Shown here piece by piece: positions 34,141-49,100 of a DNA stretch of 64,000 nt. How positions within the stretch are numbered: position 1 is the stretch's first letter; each line of letters opens with the position of its first letter. This DNA is from Tachypleus tridentatus (Eukaryota > Arthropoda > Merostomata > Xiphosura > Limulidae), in the NCBI RefSeq assembly GCF_004210375.1, contig NW_027467782.1:32911771-32975770 (forward strand), given 5' to 3'. Under the pieces are notes generated by a model. It searched no databases. It saw nothing but the letters and a program-made list of their open reading frames with translations, and had not been told where the DNA came from. The position numbers were made by a program, and so were the translations under genes.

Positions 34141-37100
34141 ACATCAGTGTCTCTTGTTCTTTGAAACATGTGTTAGATTAACATGATTGTTTCTTGTTCT
34201 TTGTAACAAGTGTTACATTAACATGAATGTCTCTTGTTCTTTCTAACAAGTGTTATAATAACAAGATTTCTCTTGTTCTTTGAAACAAGTGTTAGATTAA
34301 CATGACTGTTTTTGTTCTTTGCAACAAGTGTTACATTAAGATGAATGTCTCTTGTTCTTTGTAACAAGTGTTATATTAAAACGATTTCTCTTGTTCTTTG
34401 CAATAAGTATTAACCTAATATTAGTGTCTCTTGTTCTTTGTAACAAGTGTAACATTAACATGAGTGTCTCTTTTCTGTGTAAAAGTGTTAAATTATAACG
34501 AGTGTGTCTTGTTCTTTGTAACAAGTCACATTAACACGAGTGTCTCCTACTTATTGTTCCAAGTTTTCTATTAATGAGTTTTCTTGTTCTTTATAACAAG
34601 TATTACATTAACACGAGTTCTCTTGTTCTTTGTAACAAATGTTATATTAACATGATTGTCTTGTTCTTTGTAACAAGTGTTACATTAACATGAGTGTCTC
34701 TAGTTCTTTGTAACAAATGTTATTTAACATGATTGTCTCTTGTTTTTTGTAGCAACTGTTATATTAACACGACTTCTTGTTCGTTGTAACAAGTGTTACA
34801 TTGAAATGATTGTTTCTTGTTCTTTGTAACAAGTGTTACATTAACATAAATGTCTCTTGTTCTTTGTAACAAGTGTTATATTAACAAGATTTCTCTTGTT
34901 CTTTGTAACAAGTGTTAGATTAACATGACTTGTTTGTTTTTGTTCTTTGTAACAAGTGTTACATTAAGATGAATGTCTCTTGTTCTTTGTAACAAGTGTT
35001 ATATTAAAACGATTTCTCTTGTTCTTTGCAATAAGTATTAACCTAATATTAGTGTCTCTTGTTCTTTGTAACAAGTGTTAACATTAACATGAGTGTCTCT
35101 TTCTGTGTAAAAGTGTTAAATTATAACGAGTGTGTCTTGTTCTTTGTAACAACAAGTCACATTAACAAGTGTCTCCTACTTATTGTAACAAGTTTTCTAT
35201 TAATGAGTTTTCTTGTTCTTTATAACAAGTATTACATTAACATGAGTTCTCTTGTTCTTTGTAACAAATGTTATATTAACATGATTGTCTTGTTCTTTGT
35301 AACAAGTGTTACATTAACATGAGTGTCTCTTGTTCTTTGTAACAAGTGTTATTTAACATGATTGTCTCTTGTTTTTTGTAACAACTGTTATATTAACACG
35401 ACTTCTTGTTCTTTGTAACAAGTGTTACATTGATATGATTGTTTCTTGTTCTTTGTAACAAGTGTTACATTAACATGAGTGTCTAGTTCTTTGTAAGAAG
35501 TTTTATATCAATACGAGTTCTCTTGTTCTTTGTAACAAGTGTTACATTAACATGATGTCTCTTGTTCTTTGTAACAAGTGTTACATTAACATGAGTGTCT
35601 CTTGTTCTTTGTAACAAATGTTATTTTAACATGATTGTCTCTTGTTTTTTTGTAACAAGTGTTACATTAACATGAGACTTCTTGTTCTTTGTAACAAGTG
35701 TTACATTGATATAATTGTTTCTTGTTCTTTGTAACACTTGTTACATTAACATAAATGTCTCTTGTTCTTTGTAACAAGTGTTATAATAACAAGATTTCTC
35801 TTGTTCTTTGTAACACTTGTTAGATTAACATGACTGTTTTTGTTCTTTGTAACACTTGTTACATTAACATGAATACTCTTGTTCTTTGTAACAAGTGTTA
35901 TATTAAAAAGATTTCTCTTGTTCTTTGCAAGAAGTGTTAACATAATGTTAATGTCTCTTGTTCTTTGTAACAAGTGTTATATTAAAACGATTTCTCTTGT
36001 TTGTTACAATAAGTATTAACCTAATATTAGTGTCTCTTGTTCTTTGTAACAAGTGTTAACATTAACATGAGTGTCTCTTTCTGTGTAACAAGTGTTAAAG
36101 AACAACGAGTGTGTCTTGTTTAATGTAACAAGTTACATTAACAAGAGTGTCTCATGTTTATTGTAACAAGTTACAAATTAATGAGTTTTCTTGTTCTTTA
36201 TAACAACTTGTTACATTAACAGAGTTCTCTTGTTCTTTGTAACAATGTTATATTAACATGAGAACTCTTGTTCTTTGTAACAAGTGTTACATTAACATGA
36301 GTGTCTCTAGTTCTTTGTAACACTTTTTATTTAACATGATTGTCTCTTGTTTTTTGTAACAACTGTTATATTAACACGACTTCTTGTTCGTTGTAACAAG
36401 TGTTACATTGATATGATTGTTTCTTGTTCTTTGTAACAAGTGTTACATTAACATAAATGTCTCTTGTTCTTTCTAACAAGTGTTATAATAACAAGATTTC
36501 TCTTGTTCTTTGAAACAAGTGTTAGATTAACATGACTGTTTTTGTTCTTTGCAACAAGTGTTACATTAAGATGAATGTCTCTTGTTCTTTGTAACAAGTG
36601 TTATATTAAAACGATTTCTCTTGTTCTTTGCAATAAGTATTAACCTAATATTAGTGTCTCTTGTTCTTTGTAACAAGTGTAACATTAACATGAGTGTCTC
36701 TTTCTGTGTAAAAAGTGTTAAATTATAACGAGTGTGTCTTGTTCTTTGTAACAAGTCACATTAACACGAGTGTCTCCTACTTATTGTTCCAAGTTTTCTA
36801 TTAATGAGTTTTCTTGTTCTTTATAACAAGTATTACATTAACACGAGTTCTCTTGTTCTTTGTAACAAATGTTATATTAACATGATTGTCTTGTTCTTTG
36901 TAACAAGTGTTACATTAACATGAGTGTCTCTTGTTCTTTGTAACAAATGTTATTTAACATGATTGTCTCTTGTGTTTTTTGTAGCAACTGTTATATTAAC
37001 ACGACTTCTTGTTCGTTGTAACAAGTGTTACATTGATATGATTGTTTCTTGTTCTTTGTAACAAGTGTTACATTAACATGAGTGTCTCTAGTTCTTTGTA

Positions 37101-40100
37101 AGAAGTTTTATATCAATACGAGTTCTCTTGTTCTTTGTAACAAGTGTTACGTTAACATGAGAGTCTCTTGTACATTGTAACAAGTGTTAGATAAACATGA
37201 GTGTCTCTTGTTCTTTGAACTAGTGTTAGATTGATATGATTGTTTCTTGTTCTTTCCAACAAGTGTTACATTAACATGAGTGTCTCTAGATCTTTGTAAC
37301 AAGTGTTACATTAACATGAGAGTCTCTTGTACTTTGTAACAAGTAACATGTTAATACAACACTTGTTACAAAGAACACGACACTCATGTTAATGTAACAC
37401 TTGCTACAAAGAACAAGAGAAGTCGTGTTAATAGAGCACTTGTAATAAAGAACAAGACATTCCTGTTAATGTAACACTTGTTACAAAAAACAAAGATACT
37501 CGTGTTAATCTAACACTTGTTACAAAGAACAAGAGAAACTCGTGTTATTGTAACACTTGTTAGAAAAAACAAGAAACAATGATGTTAATATAACACTTGT
37601 TTCAAAGAATAAGAGAACTCATGCTAATATAAAACTTGTTACAAAAAGAAGAGACAATCATCTTTATGTTACACTTGTTACAAAGAACAAGAGACTCATG
37701 TTAATGTAACACTTGTTACAAAGAACAAGAAACAATCATGTTAATATATCACTTGATACAAAGAACAAGATACAATTATGTTAATGTAACACTTGTTACA
37801 AAAAACAAGAAACACTCACGTTATTATAACACTTGTTATAAAGAACAAGAGAACTCGCGTTTATGTAACACTAGTTACAAAAAACAAGAGACACCCATGT
37901 TTATGTAACACATGTGACAAAGAACAAGAGACATGTTAATATAACACTTGTTAAGAACAAGAGACACTCGTGTTAATGTAACACTTTTACAAAGAACAAG
38001 AGAACTCATGTTAATGTAACACTTTTATAAAGAACTATAAAACTCGTGTTAATGAAACACTTGTTAAAAAGAACAAGAAACAATCATGTTAATATAACAC
38101 TTGTTGTATTGACATCAGTGTCTCTTGTTCTTTGAAACATGTGTTAGATTAACATGATTGTTTCTTGTTCTTTGTAACAAGTGTTACATTAACATGAATG
38201 TCTCTTGTTCTTTCTAACAAGTGTTATAATAACAAGATTTCTCTTGTTCTTTGAAACAAGTGTTAGATTAACATGACTGTTTTTTGTTCTTTGCAACAAG
38301 TGTTACATTAAGATGAATGTCTCTTGTTCTTTGTAACAAGTGTTATATTAAAACGATTTCTCTTGTTCTTTGCAATAAGTATTAACCTAATATTAGTGTC
38401 TCTTGTTCTTTGTAACAAGTGTAAAATTATAACGAGTGTGTCTTGTTCTTTGTAACAAGTCACATTAACACGAGTGTCTCCTACTTATTGTTCCAAGTTT
38501 TCTATTAATGAGTTTTCTTGTTCTTTATAACAAGTATTACATTAACACGAGTTCTCTTGTTCTTTGTAACAAATGTTATATTAACATGAGTGTCTCTTGT
38601 TCTTTGTAACAAGTGTTACATTAACATGAGTGTCTCTTGTTCTTTGTAACAAATGTTATTTAACATGATTGTCTCTTGTTTTTTGTAGCAACTGTTATAT
38701 TAACATGACTTCTTGTTCGTTGTAACAAGTGTTACATTGATATGATTGTTTCTTGTTCTTTGTAACAAGTGTTACATTAACATGAGTGTCTAGTTCTTTG
38801 TAACAAGTTTTATATCAATACGAGTTCTCTTGTTCTTTGTAACAAGTGTTACGTTAACATGAGAGTCTCTTGTTAATTGTAACAAGTGTTAAGATAAACA
38901 TGAGTGTCTCTTGTTCTTTGAACAAGTGTTAGATTGATATGATTGTTTCTTGTTCTTTCCAACAAGTGTTACATTAACATGAGTGTGTAACAAGTGTTCT
39001 AGATCTTTGTAACAAGTGTTACATTAACATGAGTCTCTTGTACTTTGTAACAAGTAACATGTTAATACAACACTTGTTACAAAGAACACGACACTCATGT
39101 TAATGTAACACTTGCTACAAAGAACAAGAGAAGTCGTGTTAATAGAGCACTTGTAATAAAGAACAAGACATTCCTGTTAATGTAACACTTGTTACAAAAA
39201 ACAAAGATACTCGTGTTAATCTAACACTTGTTACAAAGAACAAGAGAAACTCGTGTTATTGTAACACTTGTTAGAAAAAACAAGAAACAATGATGTTAAT
39301 ATAACACTTGTTTCAAAGAATAAGAGAACTCATGCTAATATAAAACTTGTTACAAAAGAAGAGACAATCATCTTTATGTTACACTTGTTACAAAGAACAA
39401 GAGACTCATGTTAATGTAACACTTGTTACAAAGAACAAGAAACAATCATGTTAATATATCACTTGATACAAAGAACAAGATACAATTATGTTAATGTAAC
39501 ACTTGTTACAAAAAAAACAAGAAACACTCACGTTATTATAACACTTGTTATAAAGAACAAGAGAACTCGCGTTTATGTAACACTAGTTACAAAAAACAAG
39601 AGACACCCATGTTTATGTAACACATGTGACAAAGAACAAGAGACATGTTAATATAACACTTGTTACGAAGAACAAGAGACACTCGTGTTAATGTAACACT
39701 TTTACAAAGAACAAGAGAACTCATGTTAATGAAACACTTTTATAAAGAACTATAAAACTCGTGTTAATGAAACACTTGTTAAAAAGAACAAGAAACAATC
39801 ATGTTAATATAACACTTGTTGTATTGACATCAGTGTCTCTTGTTCTTTGAAACATGTGTTAGATTAACATGATTGTTTCTTGTTCTTTGTAACAAGTGTT
39901 ACATTAACATGAATGTCTCTTGTTCTTTCTAACAAGTGTTATAATAACAAGATTTCTCTTGTTCTTTGAAACAAGTGTTAGATTAACATGACTGTTTTTT
40001 GTTCTTTGCAACAAGTGTTACATTAAGATGAATGTCTCTTGTTCTTTGTAACAAGTGTTATATTAAAACGATTTCTCTTGTTCTTTGCAATAAGTATTAA

Positions 40101-43100
40101 CCTAATATTAGTGTCTCTTGTTCTTTGTAACAAGTGTAAAATTATAACGAGTGTGTCTTGTTCTTTGTAACAAGTCACATTAACACGAGTGTCTCCTACT
40201 TATTGTTCCAAGTTTTCTATTAATGAGTTTTCTTGTTCTTTATAACAAGTATTACATTAACACGAGTTCTCTTGTTCTTTGTAACAAATGTTATATTAAC
40301 ATGATTGTCTTGTTCTTTGTAACAAGTGTTACATTAACATGAGTGTCTCTAGTTCTTTGTAACAAGTGTTATATTAACATGAGTGTCTCTAGTTCTTTGT
40401 AACAAGTGTTATATTAATTTTCTTGTTCTTTGTTTGTTGTAACATGAGTGTCTAGTTCTTTGTAAAAGTGTTATATTAATATGAGTTCTCTTGTTCTTTG
40501 TAACAAGTGTTACATTAACAAGTGTGTACATATTAAAACAGAGTCACTTGTTCTTTGTAACAAGTGTTAATTTACATTAACAAAACAAGTGTTAATGTAA
40601 CACTTGTGTACAAAAGAACAAGTTCATTTGTAACAAGTGTTACATTAACATGAGTGTTCTCTTTTCTGTGTAACAAAAGTGTTAAATTATAACGACTTGT
40701 TATTGTCTTGTTCTTTGTAACAACAAACAACATTAACACAGTGTCTCATGTACTTATTGTTCCAAGTTTTCTATTAAATGAGTTTTCTTGTTCTTAATAA
40801 CAAGTATTACATTAACACGAGTTCTCTTGTTCTTTGTAACAAATGTTATATTAACATGATTGTCTTGTTCTTTGTAACAAGTGTTACATTAACATGAGTG
40901 TCTCTTGTTCTTTGTAACAAATTGTTATATTAACATGTCTCTTGTCTCTTGTTTTTGTAACTTGTTATTATAACACTTGTTATATTAACAAGATTTCTTG
41001 TTCTTTGTAACAAGTGTTACATTAACATGAGTGTCTCTTGTTCTTTGTAACAAGTGTTACATTAACATGAATGTCTCTTGTTCTTTGTAACAAGTGTTAT
41101 ATTAAAACGATTTCTCTTGTTCTTTGTAACAAGTATTAACCTAATATTAGTGTCTCTTGTTCTTTGTAACAAGTGTAACATTAACATGAGTGTCTCTTTC
41201 TGTGTAAAAAGTTAAATTATAACGAGTGTGTCTTGTTCTTTGTAACAAACACATTAACACAGTGTCTACTACTTATTGTAACAAGTTTTCTATTAATGAG
41301 TTTTTCTTGTTCTTTGTAACAAGTATTACATTAACACAAGAGTGTCTCTTGTTCTTTGTAACAAGTGTTATATTAACATGATGTCTCTTGTTCTTTGTAA
41401 CAAGTGTTACATTAACATGAGTGTCTCTTGTTCTTTGTAACAAATGTTATTTAACATGATTGTCTCTTGTTTTTTGTAGCAACTGTTATATTAACACGAC
41501 TCTCTTGTTCTTTGTAACAAGTGTTACATTGATATGATTGTTTCTTGTTCTTTGTGTAACAAGTGTTACATTAACATGAGTGTCTAGTTCTTTGTAAGAA
41601 GTTTTATATCAATACGAGTTCTCTTGTTCTTTGTAACAACGTTAACATGAGAGTCTCTTGTACATTGTAACAAGTGTTAGATAAACATGAGTGTCTCTTG
41701 TTCTTTGAACTAGTGTTAGATTGATATGATTGTTTCTTGTTCTTTCCAACAAGTGTTACATTAACATGAGTGTCTCTAGATCTTTGTAACAAGTGTTACA
41801 TTAACATGAGTCTCTTGTACTTTGTAACAAGTAACATGTTAATACAACACTTGTTACAAAGAACACGACACTCATGTTAATGTAACACTTGCTACAAAGA
41901 ACAAGAGAAGTCGTGTTAATAGAGCACTTGTAATAAAGAACAAGACATTCCTGTTAATGTAACACTTGTTACAAAAAACAAAGATACTCGTGTTAATCTA
42001 ACACTTGTTACAAAGAACAAGAGAAACTCGTGTTATTGTAACACTTGTTAGAAAAAACAAGAAACAATGATGTTAATATAACACTTGTTTCAAAGAATAA
42101 GAGAACTCATGCTAATATAAAACTTGTTACAAAAAGAAGAGACAATCATCTTTATGTTACACTTGTTACAAAGAACAAGAGACTCATGTTAATGTAACAC
42201 TTGTTACAAAGAACAAGAAACAATCATGTTAATATATCACTTGATACAAAGAACAAGATACAATTATATTAATGTAACACTTGTTACAAAAAACAAGAAA
42301 CACTCACGTTATTATAACACTTGTTACAAAAAACAAGAGACACCCATGTTTATGTAACACATGTGACAAAGAACAAGAGACATGTTAATATAACACTTGT
42401 TACGAAGAACAAGAGACACTCGTGTTAATGTAACACTTTTACAAAGAACAAGAGAACTCATGTTAATGAAACACTTTTATAAAGAACTATAAAACTCGTG
42501 TTAATGAAACACTTGTTAAAAGAACAAGAAACAATCATGTTAATATAACACTTGTTGTATTGACATCAGTGTCTCTTGTTCTTTGAAACATGTGTTAGAT
42601 TAACATGATTGTTTCTTGTTCTTTGTAACAAGTGTTACATTAACATGAATGTCTCTTGTTCTTTCTAACAAGTGTTATAATAACAAGATTTCTCTTGTTC
42701 TTTGAAACAAGTGTTAGATTAACATGACTGTTTTTGTTCTTTGCAACAAGTGTTACATTAAGATGAATGTCTCTTGTTCTTTGTAACAAGTGTTATATTA
42801 AAACGATTTCTCTTGTTCTTTGCAATAAGTATTAACCTAATATTAGTGTCTCTTGTTCTTTCTAAGAAGTGTAACATTAACATGAGTGTCTCTTTCTGTG
42901 TAAAAGTGTTAAATTATAACGAGTGTGTCTTGTTCTTTGTAACAAGTCACATTAACACGAGTGTCTCCTACTTATTGTTCCAAGTTTTCTATTAATGAGT
43001 TTTCTTGTTCTTTATAACAAGTATTACATTAACACGAGTTCTCTTGTTCTTTGTAACAAATGTTATATTAACATGATTGTCTTGTTCTTTGTAACAAGTG

Positions 43101-46100
43101 TTAGATTAACATGAGTGTCTCTTGTTTTTGTAACAAGTGTTACATTAACATGAGTGTCTCTTGTTCTTTGTAACAAGTGTTATTTAACATGATGTCTCTT
43201 GTTCTTTGTAACAAATGTTATTTAACAAGTGATTGTCTCTTGTTCTTTGTAGCAAGTGTTATATTAACACTTCTTGTTCGTTGTAACAAGTGTTACATTG
43301 ATATGATTGTCTCTTGTTCTTTGTTTGTAACAAGTGTTAGAATTATATCAATGAGTTCTCTTGTTCTTTGTAACAAGTGTTATATTAACATGAGTGTCTC
43401 TTGTTCTTTGTAACAAGTGTTAGATTAATATGATTTTCTTGTTCTTTGTAACAAGTGTTACATTAACATGAGTGTCTTGTTCTTTGTAACAAGTGTTATA
43501 TTAATATGAGTTCTCTTGTTCTTTGTAACAAGTGTTACATTAACATGAGTCTTGTACTTTGTAACAAGTAACATGTTAAAACAACACTTGTTCAAAAGAA
43601 CACGACACTCATGTTAATTTAACACTTGCTACAAAGAACAAGAGAAGTCGTGTTAATAGAGCACTTGTAATAAAGAACAAGACATTCCTGTTAATGTAAC
43701 ACTTGTTACAAAAAAAAAGATACTCATGTTAATCTAACACTTGTTACAAAGAACAAGAGAAACTCATGTTAATGTAACACTTGTTGCAAAGAACAAAAAC
43801 AGTCATGTTAATATAACACTTGTTTCAAAGAACAAGAGAAATCTTGTTATTATAACACTTGTTACAAAGAACAAGAGACACTCATGTTCATAACAAGTGT
43901 TACATTATGTTAATGTAACATGTTCTCATGTTCTTTATAACAAGTGTTACATAAACATGAGTTCTCTTGTTCTTTGTAACAAGTGTTACATTAACATAAG
44001 TGTCTCATGTTCTTTGTAACAAGTGTTATATAAACACGAGTTCTCTTGTTCTTTGTAACAAGTGTTACATTAACATGAGTGTCTCTTGTTCTTTGTAACA
44101 AGTGTTATATTAACATGTCTCTTGTTCTTTGTAACAAGTGTTACATAAACATGAGTGTCTCTTGTTCTTTGTAACAGTGTTCTTTGTTGTTACATTAACA
44201 TGATTGTCTCTTGTTTTTTGTAACAACTGTTATATTAACACGACTTCTTGTTCTTTGTAACAAGTGTTACATTAATATGATTGTTTCTTGTTCTTTGTAA
44301 CAAGTGTTACATTAACATGAGTGTGTTCTTTGTCAAGTTTTATATTAATACGAGTTCTCTTGTTCTTTGTAACAAGTGTTACATTAACATGAGAGTCTCT
44401 TGTTCTTTGTAACAAGTGTTAGATAAACATGAGTGTCTCTTGTTCTTTGAACAAGTGTTAGATTGATATGATTGTTTCTTGTTCTTTCCAACAAGTGTTA
44501 CATTAACATGAGTGTCTCTTGTTCTTTGTAACAAGTGTTACATTAACATGAGTCTCTTGTACTTTGTAACAAGTAACATGTTAATACACTTGTTACAAAA
44601 GAACAAAAAAGAACATGACACTCATGTTAATGTAACACTTGTTACAAAGAACAAGAGAAGTCGTGTTAATAGAGCACTTGTAATAAAGAACAAGACATTC
44701 TGTTAATGTAACACTTGTTACAAAGAACAAGAAGATACTCGTGTTAATGTAACACTTGTTACAAAGAAAACAGTTATTGTAAACTTGTTAGAAAAACTGA
44801 AACAATGTTAATATAACACTTGTTTACAAAGAATAAGAGAACTCATGTTAATATAAAACTTGTTACAAAAGAACAAGACAATCATCTTTATGTAACACTT
44901 GTTACAAAGAACAAAGAGACTCATGTTAATGTAACACTTGTTACAAAGAACAAGAAACAATCATGTTAATATAACACTTGTTACAAAGAACAAGATACAA
45001 TTATGTTAATGTAACACTTGTTACAAAAAACAAGAAACACTCACGTTATTATAACACTTGTTATAAAGAACAAGAGAACTCATGTTTATGTAACACTAGT
45101 TACAAAAAAAGAGAGACACTCATGTTTATGTAACACTTGTTACAAAGAACAAGAACATGATTGTAACAAATGTTTTGTTAATGTAACAAGAACAAAGAAG
45201 AAGAGAACTCATGTTAATGTAACACTTGTTAAAGAACAAGAGAACTCTTGTTCTTTGTAACAAGTGTTAAAATTAACAAGACTGTCTCATGTTCTTTGTA
45301 ACAAGTGTTATAATTAACATGAATGTCTCTTGTTCTTTGTAACAAGTGTTACATTAACATGAATGTCTCTTGTTCTTTGTAACAAGTGTTATATAACATG
45401 AGTGTCTCTTGTTCTTTGTAACAAGTGTTACATTAACATGAGTGTGTTCTTTAACAAGTGTTACATTGTAACAAGTGTGTGTTCTTTGTAACAAACATGA
45501 GTGTCTTGTTCTTATTGTTAAGTGTTACATTATTATGAGTGTCTCTTGTTCTTTGTAACAAGTGTTATATTAACAAGATTTCTCTTGTTCTTTGTAACAA
45601 GTGTTATATTAACATGAGTGTCATTCTTGTCTACTTTTGTAACAAGTGTTACATTATTGATGATTGTTATATTTCTTGTTCTTTGTAACAAGTGTTACAT
45701 TAACATGATTTGTCTTGTTCTTTGTAATTAAAGAAGTGTTATATTAATATGAGTGTCTCTTGTTCTTTGTAACAAGTGTTACATTAACATGATTGTCTCT
45801 TGTTCTTTGTAACAAGTGTTAGATAAACATGAGTGTCTCTTGTTCTTTGTAACAAGTGTTACATTAACATGATTGTTTCTTGTTCTTTGTAACAAGTGTT
45901 ACATTAACATGAGTGTCTCTTGTTCTTTGTAACAAGTGTTACATTAACATGAGTCTCTTGTACTTTGTAACAAGTAACATGTTAATACAACACTTGTTAC
46001 AAAAGAACACGACACTCATGTTAATGTAACACTTGCTACAAAGAACAAGAGAAGTCGTGTTAATAGAGCACTTGTAATAAAGAACAAGACATTCCTGTTA

Positions 46101-49100
46101 ATGTAACACTTGTTACAAAAAAAAAGATACTCGTGTTAATCTAACACTTGTTACAAAGAACAAGAGAAACTCGTGTTATTGTAACACTTGTTAGAAAAAA
46201 CAAGAAACAATGATGTTAATATAACACTTGTTTCAAAGAATAAGAGAACTCATGCTAATATAAAACTTGTTACAAAAGAAGAGACAATCATCTTTATGTT
46301 ACACTTGTTACAAAGAACAAGAGACTCATGTTAATGTAACACTTACAAGAAGAACAAGAAACAATCATGTTAATATATCACTTGATACAAAGAACAAGAT
46401 ACAATTATGTTAATGTAACACTTGTTACAAAAAACAAGAAACACTCACGTTATTATAACACTTGTTATAAAGAACAAGAGAAATGTAACAAGTTACAAAA
46501 AAAACAAGACACCTCATGTTTATGTAACACTTGTGACAAAGAACAAGAGACATGTTAATATAACACTTGTTACGAAGAACAAGAGACACTCGTGTTAATG
46601 TAACACTTTTACAAAGAACAAGAGTAAACTCATGTTAATGAAACACTTTTATAAAGAACTATAAAACTCGTGTTAATGAAACACTTGTTAAAAGAACAAG
46701 AAACAATCATGTTAATATAACACTTGTTGTATTGACATCAGTGTCTCTTGTTCTTTGAAACATTGTTAGATTAACATGATTGTTCTTGTTCTTTGTAACA
46801 ATGTTACATTAACATGAATGTTCTCTTGTTCTTTCTAACAAGTGTTATAATAACAAGATTTCTCTTGTTCTTTGAAACAAGTGTTAGATTAACATGATTG
46901 TTTTTTTGTTCTTTGCAACAAGTGTTACATTAAGATGAATGTCTCTTGTTCTTTGTAACAAGTGTTATATTAAAACGATTTCTCTTGTTCTTTGCAATAA
47001 GTATTAACCTAATATTATTATCTCTTGTTCTTTGTAACAAGTGTAACATTAACATGAGTGTCTCTTTCTGTGTAGAAAAAAAGTGTTAAATTATAACGAG
47101 TGTGTCTTGTTCTTTGTAACAAGTCACATTAACACGAGTGTCTCCTACTTATTGTTCCAAGTTTTCTATTAATGAGTTTTCTTGTTCTTTATAACAAGTG
47201 TTACATTAACACGAGTTCTCTTGTTCAAATGTTTATAACAAATTGTCTTGTTAGTGTTATTAACATGAGTGTCTCTTGTTCTTTGTAACAAGTGTTACAT
47301 TAACATGAGTGTCTCTTGTTCTTTGTAACATGAGTGTCTCTTGTTCTTTGTAACATTAAAATGTCTCTTGTTCTTTGTAACATGTTATATTTGTCTCTTG
47401 TTTTTTGTAACAAGTGTTATATTAACATGAGTGTCTCTTGTTCTTTGTAACAAGTGTTACATTAACATGATTGTTTCTTGTTCTTTGTAACAAGTGTTAC
47501 ATTAACATGAGTGTCTCTTGTTCTTTGTAACAAGTGTTATATTAATACGAGTTCTCTTGTTCTTTGTAACAAGTGTTACATTAACATGAGAGTCTCTTGT
47601 ACATTGTAACAAGTGTTAGATAAACATGAGTGTCTCTTGTTCTTTGAACTAGTGTTAGATTGATATGATTGTTTCTTGTTCTTTCCAACAAGTGTTACAT
47701 TAACATGAGTGTCTCTAGATCTTTGTAACAAGTGTTACATTAACATGAGTCTCTTGTACTTTGTAACAAGTAACATGTTAATACAACACTTGTTCAAAAG
47801 AACACGACACTCATGTTAATGTAACACTTGCTACAAAGAACAAGAGAAGTCGTGTTAATAGAGCACTTGTAATAAAGAACAAGACATTCCTGTTAATGTA
47901 ACACTTGTTACAAAAAAAACAAAGATACTCGTGTTAATCTAACACTTGTTACAAAGAACAAGAGAAACTCGTGTTATTGTAACACTTGTTAGAAAAAACA
48001 AGAAACAATGATGTTAATATAACACTTGTTTCAAAGAATAAGAGAACTCATGCTAATATAAAACTTGTTACAAAAAGAAGAGACAATCATCTTTATGTTA
48101 CACTTGTTACAAAGAACAAGAGACTCATGTTAATGTAACACTTGTTACAAAGAACAAGAAACAATCATGTTAATATATCACTTGATACAAAGAACAAGAT
48201 ACAATTATGTTAATGTAACACTTGTTACAAAAAAAACAAGAAACACTCACGTTATTATAACACTTGTTATAAAGAACAAGAGAACTCGCGTTTATGTAAC
48301 ACTAGTTACAAAAAAACAAGAGACACCCATGTTTATGTAACACATGTGACAAAGAACAAGAGACATGTAATATACATATAACACTTGTTACGAAGAACAA
48401 GAGACACTCGTGTTAATGTAACACTTTTACAAAGAACAAGAGAACTCATGTTAATGAAACACTTTTATAAAGAACTATAAAACTCGTGTTAATGAAACAC
48501 TTGTTAAAAGAACAAGAAACAATCATGTTAATATAACACTTGTTGTATTGACATCAGTGTCTCTTGTTCTTTGAAACATGTGTTAGATTAACATGATTGT
48601 TTCTTGTTCTTTGTAACAAGTGTTACATTAACATGAATGTCTCTTGTTCTTTCTAACAAGTGTTATAATAACAAGATTTCTCTTGTTCTTTGAAACAAGT
48701 GTTAGATTAACATGACTGTTTTTTGTTCTTTGCAACAAGTGTTACATTAAGATGAATGTCTCTTGTTCTTTGTAACAAGTGTTATATTAAAACGATTTCT
48801 CTTGTTCTTTGTAACAAGTATTAACCTAATATTAGTGTCTCTTGTTCTTTGTAACAAGTGTAACATTAACATGAGTGTCTCTTTTCTGTGTTAAAAAGTG
48901 TTAAATTATAACGAGTGTGTCTTGTTCTTTGTAACAAGTCACATTAACACGAGTGTCTCCTACTTATTGTTCCAAGTTTTCTATTAATGAGTTTTCTTGT
49001 TCTTTATAACAAGTATTACATTAACACGAGTTCTCTTGTTCTTTGTAACAAATGTTATATTAACATGATTGTCTTGTTCTTTGTAACAAGTGTTACATTA

